In this document: in pieces, positions 1 through 10,913 of the stretch
How positions within the stretch are numbered: the first letter of the stretch is position 1
How the letters are laid out: each line of letters begins with the position of its first letter
NCBI RefSeq assembly: GCF_910589235.1
Contig: NC_060976.1
Location: 3,922,253 to 3,986,252, forward strand
Origin: Vespa crabro
Taxonomy: Eukaryota; Arthropoda; Insecta; Hymenoptera; Vespidae
Direction of reading: 5' to 3'
Length of the DNA: 64,000 nt
Translations under genes and position numbers: made by a program
The notes under the pieces: model-generated
The model's input: only the letters and a program-made list of their open reading frames with translations
What the model was told of the DNA's origin: nothing
Database searches by the model: none

Positions 1-2965
1 TCTACGATCTACGATTTTCAAGCGATTGTACACTAAATAGTATTTCATGTTCATTCGTCTGCTTGAAATGTTCATACGTACAAAAAATGATGACATTTGC
101 TCTAATAGACAACCCGGCGAAACCAGCTTTTTGTGATTTTTTATTCATAAAGCTAGGTATTGAAAATAAAGTCTTGATGATCCTTCGCCAGTAGGACTTT
201 TAATAATATATGTATATCACGGGTATCGAGAAGAATCGAAGATAAGCTAATTTATTCGCCAAAGGATCGGGTCGATCGACCGATTGATGAATTACCTTCT
301 CTGCCTTTTCATTTTCGTAAAACGAAGAAAAACCTCAACGACGGCTTTCTTTACGGAGTTACGATAAACATCGACGTTGGATGGTGCTCTTAAATTTTCG
401 CAAAAATACACAGCTCGACAATTTGCGTCGGCGGCATTAAGAACGCGGTTCGAGTATGCATTAACCTACATTTCTAGCTTACATAATTTCAATGATGGTG
501 CGGCAATACCACGATCGATACCACTTCCTTTTTAATTTCTGCAACGGGTCCGCCTTCGGCAAATATCTATTTGCAACTTCCTCCATCTACCTACCTCCAT
601 CCTTCCTCCCTCTTTTCTCCGATCGTACCGAGGACGATGCGTAAAGTAAAACGCTTCGATTATGCGCGTATCGCGCGACATAGTGGTAAAAGCGTAGCAC
701 ACGACTATCGTCATTAACGGCAGACCACATTTAACGCGTCCCGATGTCGATGGTAGCGCCGCGCACGAATTCAATCCTTAAAACGCTTCTTGTACCTATC
801 TTGTCCGCTATTCGATAATAATTACAGAGAGGAACAAGATTTCCAATAGCATGAGAGAAGAGCGCATACATTGGGTCTACATTGTTTCGGACAACACGTG
901 TGCCGCGCTGCACTGCGCTGCATTGTGTTAAGCCGTACTGTTATGCGGAGAGAAGACTTCCGTATGCCGCGGCGACTGCCACTAATTCGTATTTAAAGCT
1001 TTATCGAACGCACGCGTATCCGTACAACAATTTCATGGTTCACAGAACGCATCCTGCAGGCAGCGCCGTGGGTAACAGTACGATTTTACCGCCATTCCCA
1101 TTCAACTCCCTACAGGCTTGCGTATATATTACGAACGTATAATCGTGCTCATACTCAACGCGAACTAATTCTTCGCAACCCCCGAAGGTACAGCCCTTTT
1201 CCAACGGCACTTGAATCTATGGGAACGTCTAGGCTAAAACCCATGCGTATAAATCCTTCCTGTAATTCGTTCTGTTCAACGATACGTTATAATTTATTCG
1301 TCGCATTCTTCAACAATTTATATTTAATATGGTAATGGAGGGATGAACGGTTGAGAACGAACGTCGAAGCAGGAACGCCGAATTAAACGCGACGGTAACG
1401 CCCTTACGAGGATTAAACGTCTACGAGCGCGTGAATCCACTTCGAGGATTAATCAAAACGATCGTACATTAAGGGAGTTTCATCTTCGTTGTATCTATCC
1501 GTCCATAGACGACTATACGATCGGTTCAACGTGCTTCTCGACTCTCTAAAGCGCAAAGCTACACAATCGAAAGATCGAGTAAAAGCTGAAGGAGTTTGAT
1601 CGTTTGACCAAGCGGAAACTCAACAAGACTCTAAGTTTACCGGCTAACCCTGCGCTCGCTACGATGCCTTTTCAAGACTACTTTCTTTTTCCGCCTTTAT
1701 TCCTTCTCCTTACCCTCCTCCTCTTACACCGCTCTTATCACTAAAGTACTGATACTTGCACATTTATTCCGCTCAAAGAATTTCACGCCAATATTTTTCC
1801 TCCCTTGACAATTTTTTTATCGGCTAATACTAACTCTCTATATCGCCGGTGGATCTCCAATCAGACTTGCTTAGAGATCACTCACTTTTAGACGGCTTTT
1901 CTTTTCTCTCGTTGTCTCGCATATTGTTTTACTTGCCTTTTATTTGCCCCTCCCTTCGTATCCGATGCAATTTTAATCTCGGGAATTTCACGAAAATTAT
2001 CCTCCCGTTGGAACGGCTTAAGCGACCAATGCACGAGATTGCATGCCTGTTATATCTATCGCTATCTATACCGCCGCTTACTTTTCAGAAAATATCATAC
2101 TTGCGATAAATAGAAGATCATATGGGAATAATATATTTAATTTATACCTATTCGAATAGACATTTTTTATACGCTATTATATAGCTCGATATTTCGACTT
2201 TTAATAATTATTCGAAAGAATAAGCTGCTGATTCTTATGATTCTATTTACTTACGATTTCGTAGAATTCTGACGTGCTGGTTGTCTGACGGCAAATGATG
2301 ATTCTGTGACGTTACTTACAGCTACGGGAAAAGTAAGAGGCTCGTCGCGACGATTAATAATAATAGTAACAATAACGACTTTATTGCCACATACATAAAT
2401 AGATGGACATGGCCGACGTACAGCGTACAAGCTGGATCGCATCCTGATCCTTTTACAATAACTACATTTTTTCTTTTCCTTCAGGTTTACCACAAAACGC
2501 GATCGAAAATAAACAATCCTGAATTATACGATTTACCACTAATTGGCATTACGAATTAGGCGTTTTATCGCGTATTGAAGAAAGATTCGTTTGTCGTCGC
2601 TAAAGGAGAGAATATCGTTTGTCGGATCGAGGTTACCTCTCGCAATGTAATCGATGTTAGACCACTTCTTCGTTCGCTCATTTGCGAAAATAAAAGACAG
2701 TGTGTCTAAGAAAAAGGAGGAGAAATAAAAAGTTGAACTAAGAAGTAAAGAAAATTTAGAAGAAAAAAAACAAAAAAAAATTAAATGGTTTACGGAAAGC
2801 GGATAGACGAGGAGCCGTAGACTTTTGTTATTTAATGATGCTTCTGATGTCTAAATGGTAACCGCACGTTACGTTTTCACTGCTATACAAGATATACATC
2901 GCGGGGTAGCGCCAGCAACAATGCTACATACACATAGATGTCCGCAAAACCCTAGGAAATCCGCA

Positions 2966-3038
<73 letters not shown>

Positions 3039-3389
3039 TGATCGAGTCTCCGCGCATCACCGGGCACACACGACTTGCGCGAAGCTACTCCGTGGGTCGA
3101 CGCGGACGCACTCTACAAAGGGTAATATACAATGTGCGATCGAAATCCAACGAATCGAAGGAGCGATCGAACTTCCTAGCGACTCTCTCCTTTTCGCTAC
3201 GTAGAAAATCTCAGGTCGAGCGAGTATCGAGGAGTAATTCAATCGCTTCTTCAACGGGTTCGATTCGTTTGATACTGTTGCAATGTTTTCCAAAAAAAGG
3301 CCTCGTCCTTTGATCCACCTGCGGTAGATCGCGGTGTGTTTTCCGTCGTCCGTACGAGGATCTTAAGTTGCACAGACGTTTCTACGAAC
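1..3389. other. 3' flank of the sarcoglycan gene, no gene recognised
   Basis: AT-rich unique-looking sequence with only short, overlapping open frames of no recognisable family. The longest plus-strand frame (2855-3313) owes its length to the (TCG)n tract. Part of this stretch could be 3' UTR if the proximal polyadenylation signal is skipped. Confidence 0.6.
2966..3031. repeat. (TCG)22 trinucleotide microsatellite
   Basis: Twenty-two uninterrupted TCG units followed by degenerate TTG/TCG units. It lies about 380 nt beyond the sarcoglycan stop. In the gene's orientation it reads (CGA)n and could be within a long 3' UTR. Confidence 0.97.
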
Positions 3390-3395
3390 TTTATT
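3390..3395 (-). terminator. Polyadenylation signal AATAAA close to the sarcoglycan stop
   Basis: The plus strand reads TTTATT, i.e. AATAAA on the minus strand, about 20 nt after the TAA stop at 3415. If used, the 3' UTR would be unusually short. Other A/T-rich signals exist further downstream, so usage is uncertain. Confidence 0.45.
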
Positions 3396-3414
3396 TGATC
3401 GATGCGTCGGCGCA

Positions 3415-3832
3415 TTAGCAAACGGATTTGTCCGCTTGACAGATACCCTCAGGTCTGGCAAGAAAGAGCTTCCCGTTTGCGCAGGCACAGAGCTGATAAA
3501 TGCTCGTTTCTCTTTGATTTTGATGAGTAGAGGATCTAGAAGAGCGTTGTTGTTGTTGTTGTTGTTGTTGTTGTGGTTGCTGCTGTTGCTGCTGCTGTTG
3601 TTGCTCTTGTTCTGGTTGTTGTTGCTGTTGCTCCCTCGAGGATCGTCCTTGGACCGTTACAGCTGTCTTCAGACCTTTTAGAAAGACGGATTTGGAATCG
3701 AGCTTTATAGCACCGTGAATGCTTTGTAATTTCAAGTCGGTCAAACAAGACGCCGAAATCTCGTTCGCCCACGATTCCAATACTACCCGCTGAGGTGCAC
3801 TGATCTTTAATGATCTTGTCGCAGATTCCAAC
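3415..3832 (-). CDS. Scgdelta: Sarcoglycan terminal exon: polyQ insert, cysteine cluster and stop
   Basis: Residues 224-362 and a TAA stop at 3417-3415. The acceptor TTTTCTCGTAG ends at 3833. The exon opens with RLESATRSLKISAPQ, nearly identical to the vertebrate RLESPTRSL motif. Further on are ISASCLTDLKLQS and GAIKLDSKS, matching 'EATCRTELRLESKDGEIKLDA'. The C-terminus, YQLCACANGKLFL then CQADKSVC, carries the four conserved cysteines (339, 341, 355, 362) of the sarcoglycan C-terminal cluster. Between GLKTAVTVQGR and the cysteine cluster is a glutamine-rich insert (residues 292-319) absent from vertebrate members. An AATAAA lies about 20 nt past the stop. Confidence 0.94.
3547..3630 (-). 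repeat. Glutamine-rich CAA/CAG tract inside the sarcoglycan coding exon
   Basis: It encodes residues 292-319: runs of Gln broken by Pro and Glu. The mix of CAA and CAG codons suggests an older, partly stabilised expansion rather than a recent pure-CAG one. It lies in the extracellular domain just before the C-terminal cysteine cluster. Confidence 0.95.
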
Positions 3833-3926
3833 CTACGAGAAAACAGATGGAGAACATTTATCAATCTTCCTCGACTTTTCCAATGATTTATTTTCGATGA
3901 CATTCGTAATGTTCTTTTATGCTTAC

Positions 3927-4119
3927 CTGAGACCTCTGCCAGATTCTCCTCTAACTAACGGGGTCTGCACGCTGCCCTGGAAAACGGCACCCCCATCACC
4001 GGTTACCTTCAACATGTCTGCTCCTACCAGAACTTGTTCTCTATTCGCGGAGAAAATAACTCCTCCTCGTGGATCGGTTATTCGGAAACTTCTAGAAATG
4101 CAGTCCACGCGATCCTCGC
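3927..4119 (-). CDS. Scgdelta: Sarcoglycan exon: central ectodomain
   Basis: The exon completes Gly160 and encodes residues 161-223 plus two bases of Arg224. The acceptor TTGTTTCAG ends at 4120; the donor AG|GTAAGC starts at 3926, phase 2. Recognisable family motifs are GGVIFSANREQVLVGADMLK and VTGDGGAVFQGSVQTPLVR, matching the vertebrate 'GKLLFSADNNEVVVGAERLRV..GTVF..SIETP.VR' region. This repeated beta-strand segment is extracellular. The 130-nt intron upstream (4120-4249) contains a perfect 12-bp hairpin; the intron downstream is only 94 nt. Confidence 0.94.
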
Positions 4120-4180
4120 CTGAAACAACATCGAAACTCTTCAAAATCGAAACGTTCTTTATACGTTCTTTTTGCTTTTA

Positions 4181-4209
4181 GAACGAGCGATTAAATAAAT
4201 CGCTCGTTC
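4181..4209. repeat. Perfect 12-bp inverted repeat in a 130-nt intron
   Basis: GAACGAGCGATT at 4181-4192 pairs with AATCGCTCGTTC at 4198-4209 around a 5-nt loop. It lies between the two ectodomain exons, close to the 5' splice site of that intron on the minus strand. It could form a stable hairpin in the pre-mRNA. Confidence 0.9.
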
Positions 4210-4249
4210 AGTTCTCTCAAACCTATAACGTATTGTTATTTTTTCTTAC

Positions 4250-4439
4250 CCACGGTTAATTTCGCTAACAATCGACCATCATGCGACCTCGCCGTGGCCG
4301 TAAAATTGCTCCATGATTCGAGCACTAAATTTTTACCTCTTCGAGACCTAAGGCTCGAGGCCACGAGGGCGTCTAGAATAGCGGCCTGACCTCTTAGCTC
4401 GATCCCCCCGGGCACCACTTTTAGCGAACCGATACCCTC
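4250..4439 (-). CDS. Scgdelta: Sarcoglycan exon: first part of the extracellular domain
   Basis: Residues 97-159 plus one base of codon 160. The acceptor CTTCTTTCAG ends at 4440 and the exon opens in phase 0 with EGIGSLKVVPGGIEL. This corresponds to the vertebrate 'DGMGNLRI..GLKLEG' stretch just after the membrane. It continues with LVASSLRSR and ESWSNFTATA. The N-F-T at residue 141 sits where vertebrate family members carry an N-V-T glycosylation site, so it is likely glycosylated. The donor is G|GTAAGA at 4249, phase 1. Joining directly to the 14.3-kb exon preserves the family spacing, so no exon appears to be missing from the 9.9-kb intron between them. Confidence 0.93.
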
Positions 4440-4852
4440 CTGAAAGAAGAGGAAATGATTGTCAGGGAAAGAAACGGACTATCGAACTTTTCTTGCGACG
4501 AGAACGTCGATAAAAATGCATCTCCCTCTCTATCTCTCTATCGATATCCGCTATTTTCCTTGCGAAACGCTCGCATTGTACGCGACCGCCTTTACGAGCT
4601 TGCGTATTATGCAAAAAAAGAAATAGAAAATGGAAAAGAGAGCAAATCAAAAAATTTCAATTCGAAGGAATTGTATCTCGTGATAATGTCAAAAATGTAT
4701 CTTGTATAATAAAATGGCTAGCATTTGGCATTCTTCGAGCTTTGTAAGCATGCAATAGCTATCTGCCTCTTATCGTTTCGAACCTTTCAATAATAAATCC
4801 AGTGATGAGCCACGTGCACTCTATACGCTACGGCCTCTATTGTGCCACTACT

Positions 4853-4884
<32 letters not shown>

Positions 4885-7800
4885 TTGAAATATTTCGTGT
4901 AATATTGGAAAATCGGCGTAGGCAGAATTTTATTTCTACGAGGTTCGTCTACCTCGTACATAAAATATATATCGAACAAGGAATAAGATTAGAAAACGGA
5001 TCGCAAAAATGAAATGTATTTATAAATTGTCAAATCAAAAACCGATATGTTAATTTATTAGATTTTCCATCAGCTAATGGGAATATATAAAATTTATTTT
5101 TTTTTTTTTTTTATTAAAAATAAAATTCTATTGAAATGAATACGTAGGGAGCATTGTGGATAAATGATAAAAATGTTCTAACGCTTTCTTAGTTATAGCT
5201 TCAAACAATTGGTCTATACGAAAAAGTTAACTTATCTTGGAGGTTTAACTTTCACAGTCATGGAACGAATGAGGGCATTTTAAAGATTTTATATCGCCAA
5301 GGTACATCTTCTTTATTCATCCATTTTGATTGATTTCCAATGATTGGTCGTTCGATCGAGGGACAATTTATCTGTTATTGCTGTGGAAGAAAGGAAGAAC
5401 GTGGTCGTTGGGTAGTCGCCAAACCTACGATAAATCTAAACTACCGACTAATTTCCCTCTCGGTATGGGCGCGTATACGACACGTTGATTCGAGTTCACC
5501 GCGTTGATGAATTTTTAATGCTCGGAAACGTGAAGGAATTCATTAAAATGAATCGTAATCGATTCGACTTAAGCTACGACATACAAACGTCTTTTTAAAG
5601 TGTTAAACTCCAGCTACGTTATAGTCCGTCGAAATCTTGAAAGGGAATGGAATAGATCCGTATTTTTTGCGGACTACCTTTATAACGGCAGTGCTCTTTC
5701 AGAATCCTGCATCGATCGGGCGAGCGTCATTGTGGTTGCAGTAGGTTTTCAAGGTACTGCCACTCGATTAGCCAAATCGTTCGGAAAACGATACGATCTT
5801 TGTGCCTCTTCTACTTAACCGTAACCGTAAACTTCGATACCATCGAGAACGATGAGAGTTCGAAGAACGAGAGATAACGTTCATCCCTATTTTTTTTTTT
5901 TTTTTCCTTTTTTTTTCGATCTTCTTTTCTTTAATACCTTTCTACGAGCTGAATTTAGAATTAAAGTGGATATTTTTCTGATCTTCCTTTTTATTCTTAT
6001 ATCTAATACATTGAATGCCAAATCTCCAGTGACGGGCATTCAATTTCGAAGATTTAAAAAATGTTAAAAATGTTTAAAATGAAGATTTTTGAAATTTATT
6101 TTGTGACATATAAAAAACTAAAAGCAGACTTGTTAATAAGAGTAACATGTATAATAAGTGATATGACAGTAAGTTGTTATATAATTTTTATTAAAAAGAT
6201 TTATGCAAGGAACGTAGATTAATATACCAATTTTTAATTAGAGCAGTAAAATTTATCTTTCCTCGTAATATCTTTGAAAGTTCTATTTCTAAAAATTAAA
6301 TAAATCAATTTTATCTATTGTTCTTTCGTTTGTGGTTATTGGTTTTTATTGACACGTTGATTGATATATTATATGTTGAAGGAAAGAATAAACAGATGAT
6401 AATAAAAAAAAAAAAAAAAAAAAGTATAAAGCCATTTTTATTTTACGATCATGATACGTTGGCTGTAACCGAGATGAGTGCGAGTTGAATCAAACGCGAA
6501 ATAATTGAACGTTAAAGTTACAATCGTACCACCCGAACGTTATAAAAACTTCTTGGCTCTTTCGCATACTACTTTTTTTAATGGTATGCTATTATGAAAT
6601 TTTAATCCTCAGATTATAGGAAAACGGACGTTTTTTCCTATATTTTTTTTCCTCACTCGTCCACATCGTTCAAACGGTAGATTATTCATCCCAAGGAAGA
6701 GATGTTTGCAATAATAAATAAAGATCCAACGCCAATAATAAGATTAATAACGGAGACCTTTTTCTGGTTGCGTCAAAGTGTGATCGAAGGAGTAGATTGA
6801 AATTACTTAATGGTCAATGAAAATCCGTGATAATCGATTAATATACTTACTTCGTATACTTGTAGATTATATCCTTCGACGTGACCGATGATTAATGTAC
6901 TCGCGTTTCTCCTTATAATCGCTTAAAGTATCGTTTTCGTAGAAGCACAAGATAGTTCGATCTTACGTAAAAATATTATCCGTTTACTTTTTTTCGTCTC
7001 TCATAGATCGCAATTTTTACATTTTAAATAGATAATTTTATTCATCGTCGCGTCCATTGATCGTTTAAATTATTCGTGCTTTTACAACTCGAAGAATATT
7101 TCTCGTTCATCGTGGTGATCGATTTAAATTTATTACCCGTGCGGGTGTGCTAGATATATACATATTATAATACACGAATAGATATGTATATTTACAGGCG
7201 TCCGGTGTGGTGCAAGGGTGTCGTTCGTGGCACGGGCATTGCTCCAATTTCTCCCCTTCGATATCGCCAGAAATGCGGAAACACGATTCGACGGCGAAGC
7301 ATACGTGTAGGAGGAGCTCCTCGTTTCTCCCTCTTCCTCTCTCTTCCAGGTTGGAGGACGTAATGAAATCCAAATAACATCCCCCCTCCCTCCTGTAAGC
7401 GTATATCATCGTAACGACGCCCCCGGACGTTAGTCGGCTGCTCGCCGTCCATAAATTAATACAAAGCGCGTTATTTACAAGGATTATAAGAGCATTTCAT
7501 TTTCACGCCCTCGCCCTTACTATAGACCCTTGGTACGGTTTTACTTTCGTCAACTTGTTCTTTGTTTTCCGATCGTACATCGAGATACGGCAGATACATT
7601 ATCGACGAATAATCAAAAACTTTTTATTATGTGAAAAGTTACGTTTTACGTCGCATAATTATACTTTAAGTTAACAAAGAAGGATGTAAGACAGAGATTA
7701 TAATACTTCGAAGGGAAGCCACTTTAATCCATACCAAGGGAAGCATTTTTTCCGCATAAGGGATAGAGAAAACAGTCTTATCAAGACAGAAATGGAAAAT

Positions 7801-8399
7801 CATGCGCGGATTGTACGAGGTTGAGCGCAACGACACGTTGGATGCTCGTTTAACTGCGCGTGTTTTATACGTGTGCGGTGTGCGGTGTGCGGTGCTTACA
7901 CGTGGAAACGTGAATGCAAAAGCACATCCTTGCGTACTGCTAATTACACGTATGTAAGCATGCGGTACATACACCGATGCTAATGTACCTACCTACCTCA
8001 CGTAATTATCCTGAGCTGGACGAAACTCGCCCAACTCTCGCCATGACTAAGATAATCTGACTCGAAACCTACTGTCATCGCCCTGCAGAGAACGACCTTC
8101 CACCTTCTTCGCCACCCTCTCCATCCACCTTTATTCGCTTCACTCTAGGGTATTCCAATTTCGTCTTGCTCCACGAGCTTTCTCTCGCACGGCTTACAGA
8201 TTAGATCAGCTTTAGGAGAAATCGAAGCATACAATGCCGATCTCAAAGCCGATGACAACCTCTACAAAATTCGTGCTTCAGGCGAATATATGGAAACATT
8301 CCCTTTCTCGTACAATTATATGCAGGATGAAGTAATAACTTTGATCACTTTGACTATCTCCCTTTTTTTTTAGATATTATTAATTTTTCTTATATTATA
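4440..8399. other. Sarcoglycan intron, proximal part
   Basis: Part of the 9.9-kb intron between the ectodomain and membrane-anchor exons. It holds a (CCG)10 tract at 4854-4883, several poly-A/T runs and a GC-richer patch at 7195-7450. No recognisable gene or transposon. Confidence 0.6.
4854..4883. repeat. (CCG)10 microsatellite
   Basis: Ten uninterrupted CCG units preceded by two ACT units, within the sarcoglycan intron. The frame across it is not coding-like. Confidence 0.95.
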
Positions 8400-8439
8400 A
8401 ATCAGTACCAATCTAAACTTTTTCTTGGTAAAATAAAAT

Positions 8440-9795
8440 GAGTTTTTAGTTCGTGAGAATTTGTTTATAAAAAAATTGTTTATAACAAATTATTAATTAA
8501 CTATTAACAATACGCTGAAAAAAGTAGAGAAAATTTTGCCCTTTAGAATGGTATCTGATTCAAGTCTCTACGACTTTTAATTCCAGAGATATTCCCATGT
8601 TTATGAAAGACGTGCTTATAAATAATTATTTCTCTAGTAGAAAAATAATTTGTTTATTAATTATGAATTTAAGTAAACTTGTAAGTCAATCTAGATCTGC
8701 TTCGTTTCATTTTTTTTATTTTTTTGATAAAATAAGAAATTTAGTTCATAAGAATTTGTTTATAACAAATTGTTTATAACAAATTGTTAATTAATTATTA
8801 ACAATACGCTGGAAAAAGTAGAGAAAATTTTGCCCTTTAGAATGGTATCTGATTCAAGTCTCTACGACTTTTAATTCCAGAGATATTCCCATGTTTATGA
8901 AAGACGTGCTTATAAATAATTATTTCTCTAGTAGAAAAATAATTTGTTTATTAATTATGAATTTAAGTAAACTTGTAAGTCAATCTAGATCTGCTTCGTT
9001 TCATTTTTTTTATTTTTTTGATAAAATAAGAAATTTAGTTCATAAGAATTTGTTTATAACAAATTGTTTATAACAAATTGTTAATTAATTATTAACAATA
9101 CGCTGGAAAAAGTAGAGAAAATTTTGCCCTTTAGAATGGTATCTGATTCAAGTCTCTACGACTTTTAATTCCAGAGATATTCCCATGTTTATGAAAGACG
9201 TGCTTATAAATAATTATTTCTCTAGTAGAAAAATAATTTGTTTATTAATTATGAATTTAAGTAAACTTATAACGCAATCTAGATCTGCTTCGTTTCATTT
9301 TTTTTATTTTTTTGATAAAATAAGAAATTTAGTTCATAAGAATTTGTTTATAACAAATTGTTTATAACAAATTGTTAATTAATTATTAACAATACGCTGG
9401 AAAAAGTAGAGAAAATTCTGCCCTTTAGAATGGTATCTGATTCAACTCTCTACGACTTTTAATTCCAGAGATATTCCCATGTTTATGAACGACGTGCCTA
9501 TAAATAATTATTTCTCTAGTAGAAAAATAATTTGTTTATTAATTATGAATTTAAGTAAACTTATAAGTCAATCTCGATCTGCTTCGTTTCATTTTTTTTA
9601 TTTATTTTTTTTTTTTTGATAAAATAAGAAATTTAGTTCATAAGAATTTGTTTATAAAAATTGTTTATAACAAATTGTTAATTAATTATTAACAATACGC
9701 TGGAAAAATAGAGAAAATTTTGCTCTTTAAAATGGCGTTTGAATCAAGTCTCTATGACTTTTAGTTCCAGAGATATTCCATGTAAATGCAAGACG
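8440..9795. repeat. Tandem satellite array, ~294-bp unit, about 4.5 copies
   Basis: The segment beginning ATGTTTATGAAAGACGTGC recurs at 8597, 8891 and 9185 (period exactly 294), then with substitutions at 9479, and a degenerate version lies near 9779. Copies two and three are nearly identical, while the first and last edges have diverged, a pattern expected from unequal exchange. Each unit carries TTCAAGTCTCTACGACTTTT and TTCCAGAGATATT. The identical 60-codon open frames in each unit are a by-product of the repeat, not genes. Earlier edges are weak, so the left boundary is approximate. Confidence 0.95.
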
Positions 9796-9990
9796 TTTAT
9801 GTTGACACACTAACCTATATAATTTCATTCATTAGCTAGGTGACACACTGACCTACATAAATTCCGAGAATTTACGCGACCGTACTACTACTACTACTAT
9901 TACTACGAACAGCTGTAGCATACGAATAATGAATGAAATCTTTCGAAGGCGATATCTTTGGAACGGAAAGTCGTAGAGACTTGATTCAAA
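9738..9990. repeat. Foldback structure at the end of the satellite array
   Basis: The 40-bp segment at 9738-9777 (starting TTTGAATCAAGTCTCTATG) is matched in inverted orientation at 9951-9990 with few mismatches. A second inner pair, ATTTCATTCATT at 9822-9833 and its complement at 9928-9939, is nested inside. Between them TGACACACT-ACCTA occurs twice (9803 and 9841, period 38), followed by ACT/TAC triplets. The nested inverted arms resemble a non-autonomous foldback or MITE-like element that may have seeded the array. No transposase is present. Confidence 0.75.
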
Positions 9991-10905
9991 GACCGTTTTC
10001 AAATGTAATTTATTCTTTATTTATTTAAATATTACAATAATATTGTTATAATAAAATCGATATTGTTAATAATTTTTAAAATTAATTTTTTTTCTTTTCT
10101 TTCGTTATAAGGAGATAATTATAATGTAATCATTAAAATTTTTATTATAATTACATAAATTTTATTTTGTTTATTTAAAATAATGAATAGAAGATTTATT
10201 AGCAGTCGCTAACGTATGTAACCGAACGACCGAAAATTTGAAAGATTTTCCTTTCGTAATTTATTATACGTAAGCACAGAATAATAATACATAAAATAAA
10301 CTAAGAAATCATTATTATCTTACTACTACTGTTTACTTACTACTACTATTACAACGTTTTAGTCGTAACTCTCTACATCGTTCCTTAGCGGTATTTAAAT
10401 TAAAATATCTCTCAAACTAATAATTTTTCGACAAAAATGGATTAATACCTTTCTATAGAGAATGTCCAGCAGCTTCGACCAATGTTATTAAAAATATAAT
10501 TCTATAAAAAAAAAAAAAAAAACTTCCTTTCCTTCACGCATCCTTCTATAACAAAATTATTATTGCCATATTATGGCCTACTCTCGCGAAACAACAATTT
10601 TTGTGAACAAAGTTTCTTCTCCATGTCTTTAAAAAGAGCGGAGATATTCAAGATGATCAAAGTTATTGTCCCACTCTTCTCTTTTATTTCATCTCTTTCT
10701 TTTTTTCGTTCGATTGATTTAATTGCTACGTACGCGTAATAGGAATTATCGATCATACTTGCTATTCAGAAATACTCTTTCCTTGGAGCAAATCCGGATG
10801 CTATAAGAAAAAAAGGGTACGACTTGCAACGAACTCGTTCGTCGATCTCTCTCTCTCTCTCTCTGTCTCTCTCTTAAAAAATAACGAGCTGCCTGGTGAC
10901 GGCAA

Positions 10906-10913
10906 TGACGTCA
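10906..10913. promoter_or_regulatory. CRE-like palindrome TGACGTCA
   Basis: A perfect CREB/ATF consensus in a short GC-richer block (about 10885-10925), followed by TTATTTATAAC and further TATA-like runs. This could be an intronic regulatory element; no transcript evidence is available. Confidence 0.3.

Noticed and set aside
2869..3069. Poly-Asp and poly-Ser frames over the TCG repeat
   Set aside because: Their length comes entirely from the microsatellite; no flanking coding signal.
3436..3772. Leu-rich and Thr-rich frames at 3436-3681 (+) and 3536-3772 (-)
   Set aside because: They are antisense or out-of-frame shadows of the CAA/CAG tract in the sarcoglycan exon.
8597..9367. Three nearly identical 60-codon ORFs starting MFMKDVLINNYF
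   Set aside because: They recur at exactly the satellite period and are AT-rich read-through of the repeat unit; no start context or family supports a gene.
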